Source of the DNA: Bacillus sp. FJAT-45037
Lineage (GTDB): Bacteria; Bacillota; Bacilli; Bacillales; Bacillaceae_D
Length of the DNA: 64,000 bases
Direction: 5' to 3'
NCBI RefSeq assembly: GCF_002797325.1
Contig: NZ_KZ454938.1
Span: 1,500,267 to 1,564,266 of the forward strand
The position numbers and the translations under genes were made by a program. The notes under the pieces were generated by a model that was given only the letters and a program-made list of their open reading frames with translations, made no database searches and was not told where the DNA came from. Shown here in pieces: positions 54,478-63,815 of this stretch. How positions within the stretch are numbered: position 1 is the stretch's first letter; each line of letters opens with the position of its first letter.

Positions 54478-55491
54478 TTAATCTAGTGCTCCAACTTCCT
54501 TAAAGTAACGTTCCGCGCCCGGGTGAAGTGGAACAGGCATTCCTACGTTCACAGTATCCAATGAAATATCCTTTGCTGCATTATGAGAGCCTTGAATCTG
54601 TTCAAGATTCTCAAACAAAGTCTTCGTAATTTCATAACCTGCATCTTCAGAAACTTCGTTAGAAAGTAACAATAAATTTGTAATTGCAGCAGTAGGAATA
54701 TCCTGATCATTTCCATAAGAACCTGCTGGAATCAATTCACTCGAGAAAAACGGATAATTCTCCATTAAGTAATCCATTGCTTCCCCTTCAATTGGAAGGA
54801 TTTTAGCTGTATGCGTTGTATCTAAGTCAATTACAGTTGCATTCGGTACACCACTTGTAACAAATGCTGCATCAATCATTCCGTTTTTAATTTGATCAAT
54901 TGCTTCACTATAAGATAGATAGTCCTGATCAATATCATCATAGGTCATTCCATGAGCTTCCAGAACCATACGTGCATTCAACTCTACTCCAGAGTTTGCA
55001 GCTCCAACACCCACACTTTTACCAGCTAAATCAGCAATACTCTCAATACCGGAATCTTCAGTTGTAACGACTTGCACAAAGTTAGGATAAAGTGACGTTA
55101 ATCCTCTTAATGAATCGATAGGTTGTTCCCCTTCAAACGCACCGCTTCCTTCATAAGCTTGTAAAACAGCATCCGCCATCGTAATAGCTAATTCTGCTCT
55201 ACCTGTATTTATAAGATTAATATTTTCGACAGAGGCACCAGTCGCTTGTACCGATGAATCAATCCCTAATTCATTCTCAATAATAGTAGATATAGCTCCC
55301 CCGATTGGATAGTACACACCCGAAGTTCCACCAGTGGCAACCGTTACAAATAAATCCTCTAACTCCATCTCGCCAGCTTCTGCTTCTGCACCTTCAGTTC
55401 CTTCAGCATCCTGACTTGTCGTTTCTTCCCCACCACAAGCAGTTAGAAAAACAAGTAGCGATGCAGCAAATAATGAGTAAAACTTTTTCAT
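54478..55491 (-). CDS. TAXI-family TRAP substrate-binding lipoprotein
   Basis: 337 residues: lipobox LTAC (residue 19 cysteine), an acidic linker rich in Glu and Ala, and the TAXI fold (FVTVATGGTSGVYYPIGGAI, AGKSVGVGAANSGVELNARMVL). Captures the substrate outside the membrane; relatives bind glutamate or related acids, but specificity cannot be read here. It has a clear sigma-54 promoter and is first in its operon, followed by DUF1850, the permease and the SDR gene. Confidence 0.92.
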   Translation of the reverse strand: MKKFYSLFAASLLVFLTACGGEETTSQDAEGTEGAEAEAGEMELEDLFVTVATGGTSGVYYPIGGAISTIIENELGIDSSVQATGASVENINLINTGRAELAITMADAVLQAYEGSGAFEGEQPIDSLRGLTSLYPNFVQVVTTEDSGIESIADLAGKSVGVGAANSGVELNARMVLEAHGMTYDDIDQDYLSYSEAIDQIKNGMIDAAFVTSGVPNATVIDLDTTHTAKILPIEGEAMDYLMENYPFFSSELIPAGSYGNDQDIPTAAITNLLLLSNEVSEDAGYEITKTLFENLEQIQGSHNAAKDISLDTVNVGMPVPLHPGAERYFKEVGALD

Positions 55492-55532
55492 AGTTACTTC
55501 CCCCTAATTTTTTTTGTTTTCCACTTTCTATA

Positions 55533-55549
55533 ATGCAAACTCTGTGCCA
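55533..55549 (-). promoter_or_regulatory. Sigma-54 (-24/-12) promoter of the TAXI-TRAP operon
   Basis: TGGCAC-AGAGT-TTGCAT on the minus strand, an exact match to the sigma-54 consensus, 42 bases before the TAXI start codon. The adjacent NtrC-type gene is the obvious activator. Confidence 0.9.
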
Positions 55550-55561
55550 ACTTTAAAAACA

Positions 55562-55602
55562 CAGAAATGTATGCGTTTACTTTGTTAGCGCATACATTTC
55601 TG
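55562..55602. promoter_or_regulatory. Inverted repeat, probable activator site for the sigma-54 promoter
   Basis: CAGAAATGTATGCG and CGCATACATTTCTG, 14-base perfect arms 13 bases apart, just upstream of the -24/-12 promoter. Confidence 0.7.
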
Positions 55603-55606
55603 CCGG

Positions 55607-55654
55607 ATAAAAACCGGCAAAAATTGCCGCACTGCATTTTTTGCCGGTTTTTAT
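55607..55654 (-). terminator. Terminator of the two-component operon
   Basis: ATAAAAACCGGCAAAAA pairs with TTTTTGCCGGTTTTTAT on the minus strand, overlapping the activator stop codon. Confidence 0.92.
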
Positions 55655-57003
55655 TGTTTGTATTGATTTAACTTATCGCGTAGACCTCTTTCGCTTATCC
55701 CTAGCATTAAAGCTGTATTTTTCCGATGCCCGTTATTTGCTTCTAGTGTAGCTAATATGAATTGTTTTTCCATTTCCTTCAAAGGAATGCCTACAGAGTC
55801 TGAAATGGTTACTCCTTCTTTTCTTTCTATTGTTTGAATAGATCTAAGCTGTTGTGGTAAATCCAACACTTCAATAAATGTATCATCTGCTAAGACCATG
55901 GAAGATTCTATAATATTAGATAATTCTCGTATGTTACCTGGAAAATCATAGTTTAATAAAATACGGTTCGCATCTTTCGTCAACCCTTGCACATCCTTAT
56001 TCATCTCTAAGTTAAACTGATGGGTAAAGTATTGAATTAGAAGTGGAATATCTTCTTTTCGCTCTCTTAATGGCGGTAACGGTACTTTAATAACATCTAA
56101 ACGAAAATATAAATCTTCGCGAAATTCACCTATTTTCACTGCTTGTTCAAGATTTTTATTCGTTGCTGCAATGACGCGGACATCAAGGTTAATTTCCTTG
56201 TTAGAACCCAACTTAGTTACCACTTTTTCTTGCAAAACCCGTAATAGTTTTGCTTGTAAAGAAAGAGGCATATCTCCAATTTCATCAAGAAAAATGGTCC
56301 CTCCATTCGCCATTTGAAATTTTCCTTCTTTACTAGAAACAGCTCCTGTAAAAGCCCCCTTATCGTACCCAAATAATTCGCTTTCAAGTAGCTGATCAGG
56401 TATGGCTGCACAATTGACGACTTCAAAATGTGACTTTTTTCGTTTTCCTGAGAAGTGAATCGCTCTAGCAACTAGTTCTTTTCCAGTTCCACTTTCTCCT
56501 GTGATTAAAACGGTTGAATCAACTTCTTTGACTTTACGAACTAGATTAAATATGGTAGACATCGCATCACTTTTTCCAATAATACCTTCAAAACTATATT
56601 TTTTTTCTAATTCTTGACTTAAAAATTCAACTTGCTCATTTAAATGCTGGTAGTGAAGCGCTTGTTGAATAATGGAATAAAGCTCATCAATATTGATAGG
56701 CTTTGTTATATAAGAATAGGCCCCTTCTTGAATTGCTTTTACTGAAGTAGCAATTGTTCCGTAAGCTGTGATCATTACAACAACGGTCTTAGAACTAACC
56801 TCTTTAATTTTTTTTAATATTTCAAGACCATCTACTCGACCAATTTTTAAATCCAGCAAACACAAATCATAACTTTCCTCAACGATTCGTTTTAATCCTT
56901 CACTCGGGTTAGTCGTTGTAACAACATCATATTCGTCTTCTAGTGCAAATTCCAAAGAAGAGCAAATTGAAGCTTCATCATCAATGACAATAATTCTTTT
57001 CAT
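55651..57003 (-). CDS. NtrC-family sigma-54 response regulator
   Basis: About 450 residues in order: receiver domain (phospho-acceptor Asp in LCLLDLKIG), AAA domain with Walker A GESGTGKE, the sigma-54 contact loop GAFTGA, Walker B GTIFLDEIGD, and a C-terminal Fis-type helix-turn-helix (NGHRKNTALMLGISERGLRDKL). Start ATG at 57003 after AAGGTGAGCGAA, overlapping the kinase stop region. With the kinase it should switch on the TAXI-TRAP operon in response to substrate. Confidence 0.93.
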   Translation of the reverse strand: MKRIIVIDDEASICSSLEFALEDEYDVVTTTNPSEGLKRIVEESYDLCLLDLKIGRVDGLEILKKIKEVSSKTVVVMITAYGTIATSVKAIQEGAYSYITKPINIDELYSIIQQALHYQHLNEQVEFLSQELEKKYSFEGIIGKSDAMSTIFNLVRKVKEVDSTVLITGESGTGKELVARAIHFSGKRKKSHFEVVNCAAIPDQLLESELFGYDKGAFTGAVSSKEGKFQMANGGTIFLDEIGDMPLSLQAKLLRVLQEKVVTKLGSNKEINLDVRVIAATNKNLEQAVKIGEFREDLYFRLDVIKVPLPPLRERKEDIPLLIQYFTHQFNLEMNKDVQGLTKDANRILLNYDFPGNIRELSNIIESSMVLADDTFIEVLDLPQQLRSIQTIERKEGVTISDSVGIPLKEMEKQFILATLEANNGHRKNTALMLGISERGLRDKLNQYKQ

Positions 57004-57008
57004 TTCGC

Positions 57009-58985
57009 TCACCTTCTCTCTTCTTCTAGGAATGTTAACGTGATTGTCGTTCCTTTGCTTTTCTTACTATCTATTTCTAGCTTCCCACCATTGTCATGGA
57101 CATATTGATTAGCTATAGCTAATCCAAGACCTGTCCCCTTTTCTTTTGTCGTATAAAAGGGTTCTAATGCTTTAAGTTGCTCAGCCTCAGACATACCAGT
57201 ACCTTGGTCAGAGACTTTCACCACAATCTTTTTATTCTTAACGCACGCTTTTAATTGCAATTCAGGATCCTTTAAGTCCTCTATTACACTCATTGCATCT
57301 AAACTGTTAATAATCAGATTAATAATAACTTGCTTTAACTGATTGGAGTCCGCTGTGAGCCAGAGATTACTCTCTGTGTCACACCTTAAATAAATGCCCT
57401 TATTAAGAGCGGTACGTTCAAATAAAATCGTACATTCCCTCATAATGGAAGCTACGTCTACTCGTTCTTTATTTAACTGTTTCGGCTTTGCGTAATCAAT
57501 TAGCCCTTCTATTAACTGATTAACCCTCTCAATTTCTTGTGGAACATACGTGGATATTTCTTTTTGAAACCGCTCATTCTTATATTTACGCGGAATTAGT
57601 TCGACAAAGGTCTTAATAGAAGTTAGTGGATTACGTATTTCATGTGCAATCCCAGCAACCACTCTACTTAGAGCTTGATTTTTTTCTTGTTCAAAAACTT
57701 GAAGACGTAACTTTCTTTCTTCAGTGATATCTTCAAATGTGACAATCAGTCCATTCACATGCTTCTCAAAATTGTATAAAGGGTAAATATAGTATCGTAA
57801 ATAGAACGTACGCTGCTCTCGTTCCCAAACTGTCTCTTCCCCTAAATATAAGTTTCTGGTTTTATAAACTTGGATGAAGCGATTCTTCAAAAGTTTTTCT
57901 AACAGTAGAATTTGTTCATAGTGAACACCGACAACTTCTTTAGATTCTCCTGATATTTCTAACGCTTTCGTATTAAAAGAAGTAATTAATCCTTGTTGAT
58001 TTACCGTGGCAATGCCACGCGGACTACTATTTAATATTTGCTTCTGAAACTCATCACTGTTTTTCGTCTGCTCAATTTTCTCTTCTAGCTTATTATTCAT
58101 TTGGTTGAGTACAGTCGTTTTTTTACTTACTTCTCTCTGTAATTGACGATTCCATCGAATGCCAAGTAAAAATAAAATAATTGCTAAAAAAAGCAATGAT
58201 CCGATAATTTGAATGATTTTTCTTAAACGATCTGTTAATTCATCTTCACTATCAAACCACTTCTCATGAAGCATGCTATAAGTTCCGTCACTTTTTATCT
58301 CTCGAATACCACTGTTTAATTGACTAAGTAAAGGATAGTTTTCCTTTTGAACAGCCATTGTGTAATCGATTGGAAGAAGATAGTTGCCAACAATTTTATA
58401 CTCACCCTGCAGCTTCCTTTGCTCTAACACATATTGAGTTGTTAACACATTTCCGACAAATGCATTAGCACGTCCATTAAACAGTAACTCTAAAGCCGTT
58501 TCCTGATTGCTCGCAACGTGATACTTAATACTACGAATATTACGCAAAAACTCATATTCTAACGTATCACGTTGAAGCGCCGTAACAGCATTCGTTAATT
58601 GAGTTAACCCCTCAATTTCCTGATTTTCTTCATGAACAACTAGGCCAATTGACGTTCCCAAAATAGAATCAGAAAAATCCATGACCCTTGCATGCTTTTC
58701 ATTAAAATAAGCACTTAACAAAATATCCAATTTTTTATCACGAAGCATTGAAATAGCTTCTTTTTGCGGGATTGGTATGAATGTTACCTCCACTCCCATT
58801 CTTCTTGCAATCTCATTCATCATATCTACAGCAAATCCTACTGGTTCTTCCTCTTGGTTAAAGTGAACAGGAGGAAAATTCGGATCATACCCCACTACAA
58901 GTTTCATCTTTTCTTCAGCCTGTACACTTAATCCCGAAAGAGTTAATAATATGCTTGTCACACAAACTAGAAAGATTCTTTTCAT
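57009..58985 (-). CDS. Sensor histidine kinase with periplasmic-binding domain
   Basis: 658 residues: signal peptide (about 1-23, ending SVQA), an SBP_bac_3 solute-binding domain outside the membrane (about 28-250, KLVVGYDPNFPPVHF), a membrane helix near 260-282, a PAS domain (about 325-435), and a HisKA/HATPase kinase with histidine in AHEIRNPLTS and ATP motifs DQGTGMSE, GTGLGLAIA. It likely senses the same small ligand that the neighbouring TRAP system imports. Its stop overlaps the regulator start region, so they are co-translated. Confidence 0.92.
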   Translation of the reverse strand: MKRIFLVCVTSILLTLSGLSVQAEEKMKLVVGYDPNFPPVHFNQEEEPVGFAVDMMNEIARRMGVEVTFIPIPQKEAISMLRDKKLDILLSAYFNEKHARVMDFSDSILGTSIGLVVHEENQEIEGLTQLTNAVTALQRDTLEYEFLRNIRSIKYHVASNQETALELLFNGRANAFVGNVLTTQYVLEQRKLQGEYKIVGNYLLPIDYTMAVQKENYPLLSQLNSGIREIKSDGTYSMLHEKWFDSEDELTDRLRKIIQIIGSLLFLAIILFLLGIRWNRQLQREVSKKTTVLNQMNNKLEEKIEQTKNSDEFQKQILNSSPRGIATVNQQGLITSFNTKALEISGESKEVVGVHYEQILLLEKLLKNRFIQVYKTRNLYLGEETVWEREQRTFYLRYYIYPLYNFEKHVNGLIVTFEDITEERKLRLQVFEQEKNQALSRVVAGIAHEIRNPLTSIKTFVELIPRKYKNERFQKEISTYVPQEIERVNQLIEGLIDYAKPKQLNKERVDVASIMRECTILFERTALNKGIYLRCDTESNLWLTADSNQLKQVIINLIINSLDAMSVIEDLKDPELQLKACVKNKKIVVKVSDQGTGMSEAEQLKALEPFYTTKEKGTGLGLAIANQYVHDNGGKLEIDSKKSKGTTITLTFLEEERR

Positions 58986-59067
58986 TTATAGCCCCTTAAA
59001 AAACGTTATCTTTTTATCTATCGTAGTTGAAAATAGAATAAAAGCCAAGCAAGGCACTAAAAAATCG

Positions 59068-59102
59068 CGAAAAGGTCAACTGTGGTTCAGTTGACCTTTT
59101 CG
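59068..59102 (-). terminator. Terminator after the orphan HATPase fragment
   Basis: CGAAAAGGTCAACTG pairs perfectly with CAGTTGACCTTTTCG around a five-base loop; T-rich on the minus strand. Confidence 0.8.
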
Positions 59103-59114
59103 TGATCTTTTAAT

Positions 59115-59402
59115 TTACTTTACTCTTAAAACAATAATCACCTTAAATAAATCACCATCAACTTCAATATCTAATCGACCATCATGTAAATCAACGATCG
59201 ATTTAGCAATAGTTAGACCAAGACCAGAACCTTCAGAATGACGAGAAGCATCACCAGGTTTAAAGCATTCAAACAGTTCGTCAACTCCGTCACCTAATTC
59301 ATGCTTTGTGACATTTTTAAACGTGATTACAGCTTCGTTATTCATTAACTTGACTGAAATATAAACTCTCGTATGTTCCAATGAATAATGATGAATACTC
59401 AT
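59115..59402 (-). pseudogene. C-terminal fragment of a histidine kinase
   Basis: 95 residues covering only the end of an HATPase domain (F-box-like ELFECFKPGDASRHSEGSGLGLTIAKSIVDLHDG). The phospho-accepting histidine region and the N-box are missing. The sequence upstream to about 59630 encodes helical pieces in other frames, suggesting a decayed full-length kinase. An upstream ATG is present but no clear ribosome site. Confidence 0.7.
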
Positions 59403-59637
59403 AATTTAAAATTGCACTATGCAATTCATGAATTGCGTGCATTACCATCTTATTATCGGTTTTTACTCCTTCTGGTAACAAGATGCGATTTTCTAATTGT
59501 TTCGCCAGGTTGTAACTTATAAGCTTCTTTAATTTATTTATTAATTTATCAGTATCAGAACAAATAAAAAATTTTGCTACTAAAACGGCATCTACTAATA
59601 CAAGAGTTAATGATTCGTAGCTTAAGACATATTCACT

Positions 59638-60211
59638 TCACTCAATTTCCGAAAGAGAAACTCTATACATCTTGTCATCATTCTCTTGTTGATTACCGCG
59701 TCCATCTGTATTATTGCTGATGAAGTAAAGAGTATCTCCTTCTATCAGCACATCGCGTATTCGACCAAAATTCGTTATTACTTCACATTGTTCGCCTGTT
59801 TCAAGATCAATTTCTAGTTCTGCCTCTCCTCTAAGTGCTGCGACATATAATTTCCCATCATAATAATCCATTCCTGATGGGGCCCATGTTGCATTGGCTC
59901 CAGAAGTGAATAACGGGGAAACCATTCCTTCTTGTTCTTCAGACCCTTGAATCACCGGCCATCCATAGTTCTGACCGCTCTCTATTTCGTTAATTTCATC
60001 GTTGTCATGGCTGCCGTGCTCGCTTGAATAAAGCGCACCATCAGCCGACCGCGTTATCGACCGTAGCTATAGACGAAGGAGTCGGCAAATGGATTGTCAT
60101 TTGGTATCGTTCCATCGAGATTCATTCTTAAAATGCTTCCGCCTAATGAGTCAAGATCCTGTGCTGGATCTGGGTCAGATGCGTCTCCTGCAGTTGCATA
60201 AAGATATCCAT
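59638..60211 (-). pseudogene. Truncated, frameshifted copy of the PQQ-type sugar dehydrogenase gene
   Basis: Closely similar to the 3' 590 bases of the intact gene at 62507-63583 (both encode YGWPVIEGSE-type, TSGANATWAPSGMDYYDGKL and GRIRDVLIEGD sequences). It lacks about 16 bases near 60052-60066, which shifts the frame, and the whole N-terminal third is missing. It is a duplicated, decayed copy in the same orientation, 2.9 kb away. Confidence 0.85.
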
Positions 60212-60453
60212 AATGGAAAAGGTCTCGCAAACAACATAAACGTTACTAGTTAAGCCGGTGATAAAACCTCACGTATTGTCGACCAAACTGTTAGCTACTC
60301 CTCTTTGGAGTGTATATGCTTATATGAGCGTTTGATTCGCTCTTCATCTATATTTATTTTATAAGTTGCTTTTCTTTTTTCGTCAATTTTTTTCGGGTAC
60401 CATTTTTCATATTCTAAGAAGTTTTAACGGGCTAGTCATAACACTCAGACTCC
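60212..60453. other. Noncoding junction past the dehydrogenase copy
   Basis: No gene or clear repeat. The similarity to the intact dehydrogenase stops abruptly at about 60211 and unrelated sequence follows, as at an insertion or deletion boundary. Confidence 0.5.
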
Positions 60454-60939
60454 TCACTTCCGCTCGTTCTTCTCTTGAATCTCCATTAACGGAACTTGGA
60501 ACTTTTTATCTTCTTTTAGTAATTCTGAAACGGTGACAAATTGATAGCCTTTCTTCTTTAGCTCTGGCAGGATAATGCTTATGGCTTTAACTGTTTGCGA
60601 AAGAGTGCTTAAATTCGGGTGAGTTTTCGTATGGCTTGCGATTTCATTTCCCTCTTTAATTATCCTCTTTGCCACATCAGGTGTTTCCACTACCCTGTTC
60701 CCTATGACAAAAAATGTTGCTGATGCATCGTGCTCCTCTAAAAGGTCTAAAACGTCATTCGTATAACGACTGTCTGGACCGTCATCAAATGTCAAGGCGA
60801 CCATTTTACGTTTCGTTTTGACTTCCCACACGACATTCTTCATAATAGGACAATCACTTTGATGTGCAGCAAGTGCATGATGATTTGAAGCGAATAGTAC
60901 GATCATTGTGAATACCATTACTCTCGTTACTCTCCCCAT
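60454..60939 (-). pseudogene. Polysaccharide deacetylase with internal deletion
   Basis: 161 residues: signal peptide, then MVALTFDDGPDSRYTNDVLDLL (NodB motif 1, catalytic Asp and metal Asp) and ASHTKTHPNLSTLS (motif 2, H-x-x-x-H). It then jumps straight to PELKKKGYQFVTVSELL, the end of the domain. About 70-80 residues holding motifs 3-5 are missing without a frame change, so catalysis is unlikely. Start ATG at 60939 after AAAGGAG. Confidence 0.75.
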
Positions 60940-61163
60940 ATTCAAGCTCCTTTTACAGTTGATTGGGAGTAGTAATTGAATGATTCACTATATGCACGCG
61001 TTACATTAAATAAAAAAGAGCATGAGATCATGTTGATTTCATACTCAATCTTGTGCCTTCATATTCTATAGATAGGCCACTTAAATCATTTTTATTATAT
61101 CCATTGTCTACTTGACATGGTTCTGTTCATTTTGACAACGGGTTTTGTTAGTATTCTGCTGCA

Positions 61164-61628
61164 TCACTCCGATATTTCCATGGAGGCCTGGATTTCCGGA
61201 CTAATTTCCGAGTGAGGATAGTTAATTCGTTCGTCAAATTCTACCCAGTCGAGATTTGCCATCATCAGCAGGTAGCGTTTACCGCTATTAGGGTCGCTGA
61301 TAATGATATGGTCACGGCCAGCTGTTTCAATGCGGCCTTGGTAAACCATTGCATTCCATTCGCTGTTCCCTTGGTAAGTAAAGTAGAAAGTACCAACCTT
61401 CCCTTTGTTGTAGCGCAGGATATTTTCGATAAACGATTCTTCAACTCTACCCATCAATAGCTGCTGTCCAGTACCCATCGGAACCACTGGCATAGAATAA
61501 GCAGGTCCAGAAGGCATACCCGCCTGGAAGCCAGTAAATTGTTGCGGGGTGTCGCTACCCGTCATAGTAGCTGGTTGAAAACCAGCCTGATTGCTCATTG
61601 GATTATAATTAGAGTTTCCATAATTCAT
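61164..61628 (-). CDS. gerQ: Spore coat protein GerQ
   Basis: 154 residues: a Pro/Gly/Gln-rich N-terminal region (about 1-55) and the conserved GerQ domain (LLMGRVEESFIENILRYNKGKVGTFYFTYQ to the WVEFDERINYP end). GerQ holds CwlJ in the spore coat and is cross-linked by transglutaminase. It lies just downstream of cwlJ, the usual arrangement. AAGGAG precedes the ATG. Confidence 0.93.
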   Translation of the reverse strand: MNYGNSNYNPMSNQAGFQPATMTGSDTPQQFTGFQAGMPSGPAYSMPVVPMGTGQQLLMGRVEESFIENILRYNKGKVGTFYFTYQGNSEWNAMVYQGRIETAGRDHIIISDPNSGKRYLLMMANLDWVEFDERINYPHSEISPEIQASMEISE

Positions 61629-61652
61629 GAGAAGTTCATCTCCTTTTTTGAT

Positions 61653-62129
61653 TTATCTATAAAACTCTGGGCAGTAGCCCGGTACACCGACATAATAGCA
61701 ATGATTCCTGTATGCAAAATCGAACTGCGTCATAGGGGATCTTGGCATCGTGGGCGTACATGGGTCACGGTATGATTGCCCCGGACTCGGATTAAAAAAC
61801 CATAAATTCATTCGGGCTCGTGGATTCCGATGACCTTGCAACAAATTTCTAGCTCTCTGCAGGTCTTCTTCTGTGGGACGCTGTGTATACAAGGCTCCAT
61901 TTAAAACAGGCTCGAAGTGAGGAATTCCCGTTCCCGGTATCGTTTGATAAATAGCATGACGGATATTACGTAAATTGTTGAAGTCCGGCTCACAGTCTGC
62001 CTCAACCCGATTGGCCACAACCGTTCCAACCATATCCATTCCTTCGGCGCCTTCACCAATCGCCTCCGCTAGCATGATCCTTGCTAAAGCATTCACATCA
62101 TTTTCTGTATGTTTGATTCGCCTGCCCAT
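61653..62129 (-). CDS. cwlJ: Spore cortex-lytic hydrolase CwlJ
   Basis: 158 residues, Hydrolase_2 (SleB/CwlJ) domain: DVNALARIMLAEAIGEGAEGMDMVGTVVANRV with the catalytic glutamate in LAEA, and WFFNPSPGQ near the end. It degrades spore cortex peptidoglycan in the calcium-dipicolinate germination response and depends on GerQ for assembly. The ATG at 62129 (MGRRIKHTENDVN) after AAAAGGGGTGAG is chosen; an upstream extension has no ribosome site. Confidence 0.94.
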   Translation of the reverse strand: MGRRIKHTENDVNALARIMLAEAIGEGAEGMDMVGTVVANRVEADCEPDFNNLRNIRHAIYQTIPGTGIPHFEPVLNGALYTQRPTEEDLQRARNLLQGHRNPRARMNLWFFNPSPGQSYRDPCTPTMPRSPMTQFDFAYRNHCYYVGVPGYCPEFYR

Positions 62130-62506
62130 TTTCTCACCCCTTTTGTCTATATAGTAACTTATTGCTTGTAGCCAGTTTTCGTAGCTTGCCTTTCCGCCCA
62201 AACCTTGAAAATTGCATATAAAGAGTAAATAACTCATTTTATAATTCACGATTCTCTTATACAGGCGAAGTGATTAAAGGCCGAGCTGAAAAGCCCCTTC
62301 AACGAGTGGATTATGAGATGTTAGAAAATTTCACTTCAGCGTATTCAGGTTATTTATAAGGTGTTACGTCTAACAAGATGTAGAGATTAAATCCTGTATA
62401 GAAAGAGGAATATAAAAACCCCTAAATGTCTATGAAGGGTTCAGACGTTTCGGGGCTCTCTGTGTGTGATTATTTTCATTTAATGTTACCTTAAGACGAA
62501 ATCTTT
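62130..62506. other. Noncoding stretch between the dehydrogenase and cwlJ
   Basis: No gene is seen. A stem CCCCTAAATGTCTATGAAGGGT-like region near 62418 may terminate the dehydrogenase transcript. A forespore or mother-cell promoter for cwlJ is expected but not identified. Confidence 0.4.
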
Positions 62507-63583
62507 TTACTCGATTTCAGAAAGAGAGATTCGATACAGCTTGTCATCATTCTCCTGTGGATTGCCACGTCCATCTGAATTATTGCTAATGAAATAAAGG
62601 GAGTCTCCCTCTATTAGTACATCGCGTATTCTCCCGAAATTTGTTACCATTTCACGCTGTTCTCCTGTTTCAAGATCAAATTCTATTACTGCCGTTCCTC
62701 TAAGTGCCGCCACATATAATTTTCCTTCATAATAATCCATTCCTGATGGTGCCCACGTTGCATCGGCTCCAGAAGTGAATAACGGTGAAACCATTCCTTC
62801 TTTTCTCTCAGACCCTTCAATTACCGGCCACCCATAGTTCTGACCACTCTCTATTTCGTTAATTTCATCGTTAGCATTGCTGCCGTGCTCGCTTGAATAA
62901 AGCGTGCCATCAGACGACCAAGTTATTCCTTGAGGGTTTCGGTGTCCGTAGCTATAGATGTATGAGTTGGAAAATGGATTGTCATTTGGAATCGTTCCAT
63001 CGAGATTCATTCTTAAAATGCTTCCACCTAATGAGTCAAGATCTTGTGCTAGACCTGGGTCAGATGCGTCTCCTGCCGTTGCAAAAAGATATCCATCCGG
63101 TCCAATTTTCAGTCGTCCCCCGTGATGGTATCTACCACTTGGAATTTGATCAAGAAGCAAGCTTTCTTCTCTCCAAATATCTTCCTCCAAGCGCAGTTTA
63201 ATCACTCGATTAAATAGTCCAGAGCTATCTTCATAGGTATAGTAAGCAAAAGCTAGATTTGAATCGCGAAAATCAGGTGCAAGCACGAATCCTAATAATC
63301 CTGCCTCAGCAGCTGTCGCAAGCTCTTTCTCTAGTTGTACGTTTTGTCGCTCGATTTCTCCATTTTCTATTTTTATTATGCTACCTGGTCTTTCTGTTAA
63401 GTAGATGGTGTCTTCTCTTTTTTCAATCGACCAAGGAATTTCAAGGTTTTTGGCTATGACCTCTATCCCCTCAATGCTCTCTTCAATTGTAGGGGGATCT
63501 TGCTCACTTGATTCTGGTTGATCGTCTCCAGCACACCCAACAAGCAGTAGTGAAAACATGCATATAGCTAACGCTTTTTTCAT
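62507..63583 (-). CDS. PQQ-type sugar (glucose/sorbosone) dehydrogenase lipoprotein
   Basis: 358 residues: lipobox LVGC at residue 17, then a six-bladed propeller of the GSDH family (IEVIAKNLEIPWSIEKR, YYTYEDSSGLFNRVIKLRL, GRYHHGGRLKIGPDGYLFATAGDASDPG, YGHRNPQGITWSSDGTLYSSEHGSN, NYGWPVIEGS). The histidine in RYHHGG is the likely catalytic base and the NAGDASD/HRNPQG loops bind cofactor and calcium. Oxidises an unknown sugar outside the membrane. A decayed partial copy lies at 59638-60211. Confidence 0.88.
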   Translation of the reverse strand: MKKALAICMFSLLLVGCAGDDQPESSEQDPPTIEESIEGIEVIAKNLEIPWSIEKREDTIYLTERPGSIIKIENGEIERQNVQLEKELATAAEAGLLGFVLAPDFRDSNLAFAYYTYEDSSGLFNRVIKLRLEEDIWREESLLLDQIPSGRYHHGGRLKIGPDGYLFATAGDASDPGLAQDLDSLGGSILRMNLDGTIPNDNPFSNSYIYSYGHRNPQGITWSSDGTLYSSEHGSNANDEINEIESGQNYGWPVIEGSERKEGMVSPLFTSGADATWAPSGMDYYEGKLYVAALRGTAVIEFDLETGEQREMVTNFGRIRDVLIEGDSLYFISNNSDGRGNPQENDDKLYRISLSEIE

Positions 63584-63815
63584 CTATTTCTTCCTTTCAT
63601 CAGTGAAATTATTGCTTCAATGAACCCCAAAACTCGAACGAACAACTACCATTATTCTTTAATGATCAATTGATAGAGTGATTCCACTTTACGACTTAAT
63701 CTTCTCATATCCGATAGTGAACATATCTAGTTCTTTAGAAATGAGTTAATACAAAACTAATGATATGATAGAAAGAGTTAACGATAAAAAATCTTAAATA
63801 TAGGAGTATCTCTTC

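Noticed and set aside
60221-60300. Insertion sequence fragment past the dehydrogenase copy
   Set aside because: No transposase motif or terminal repeat could be recognised.
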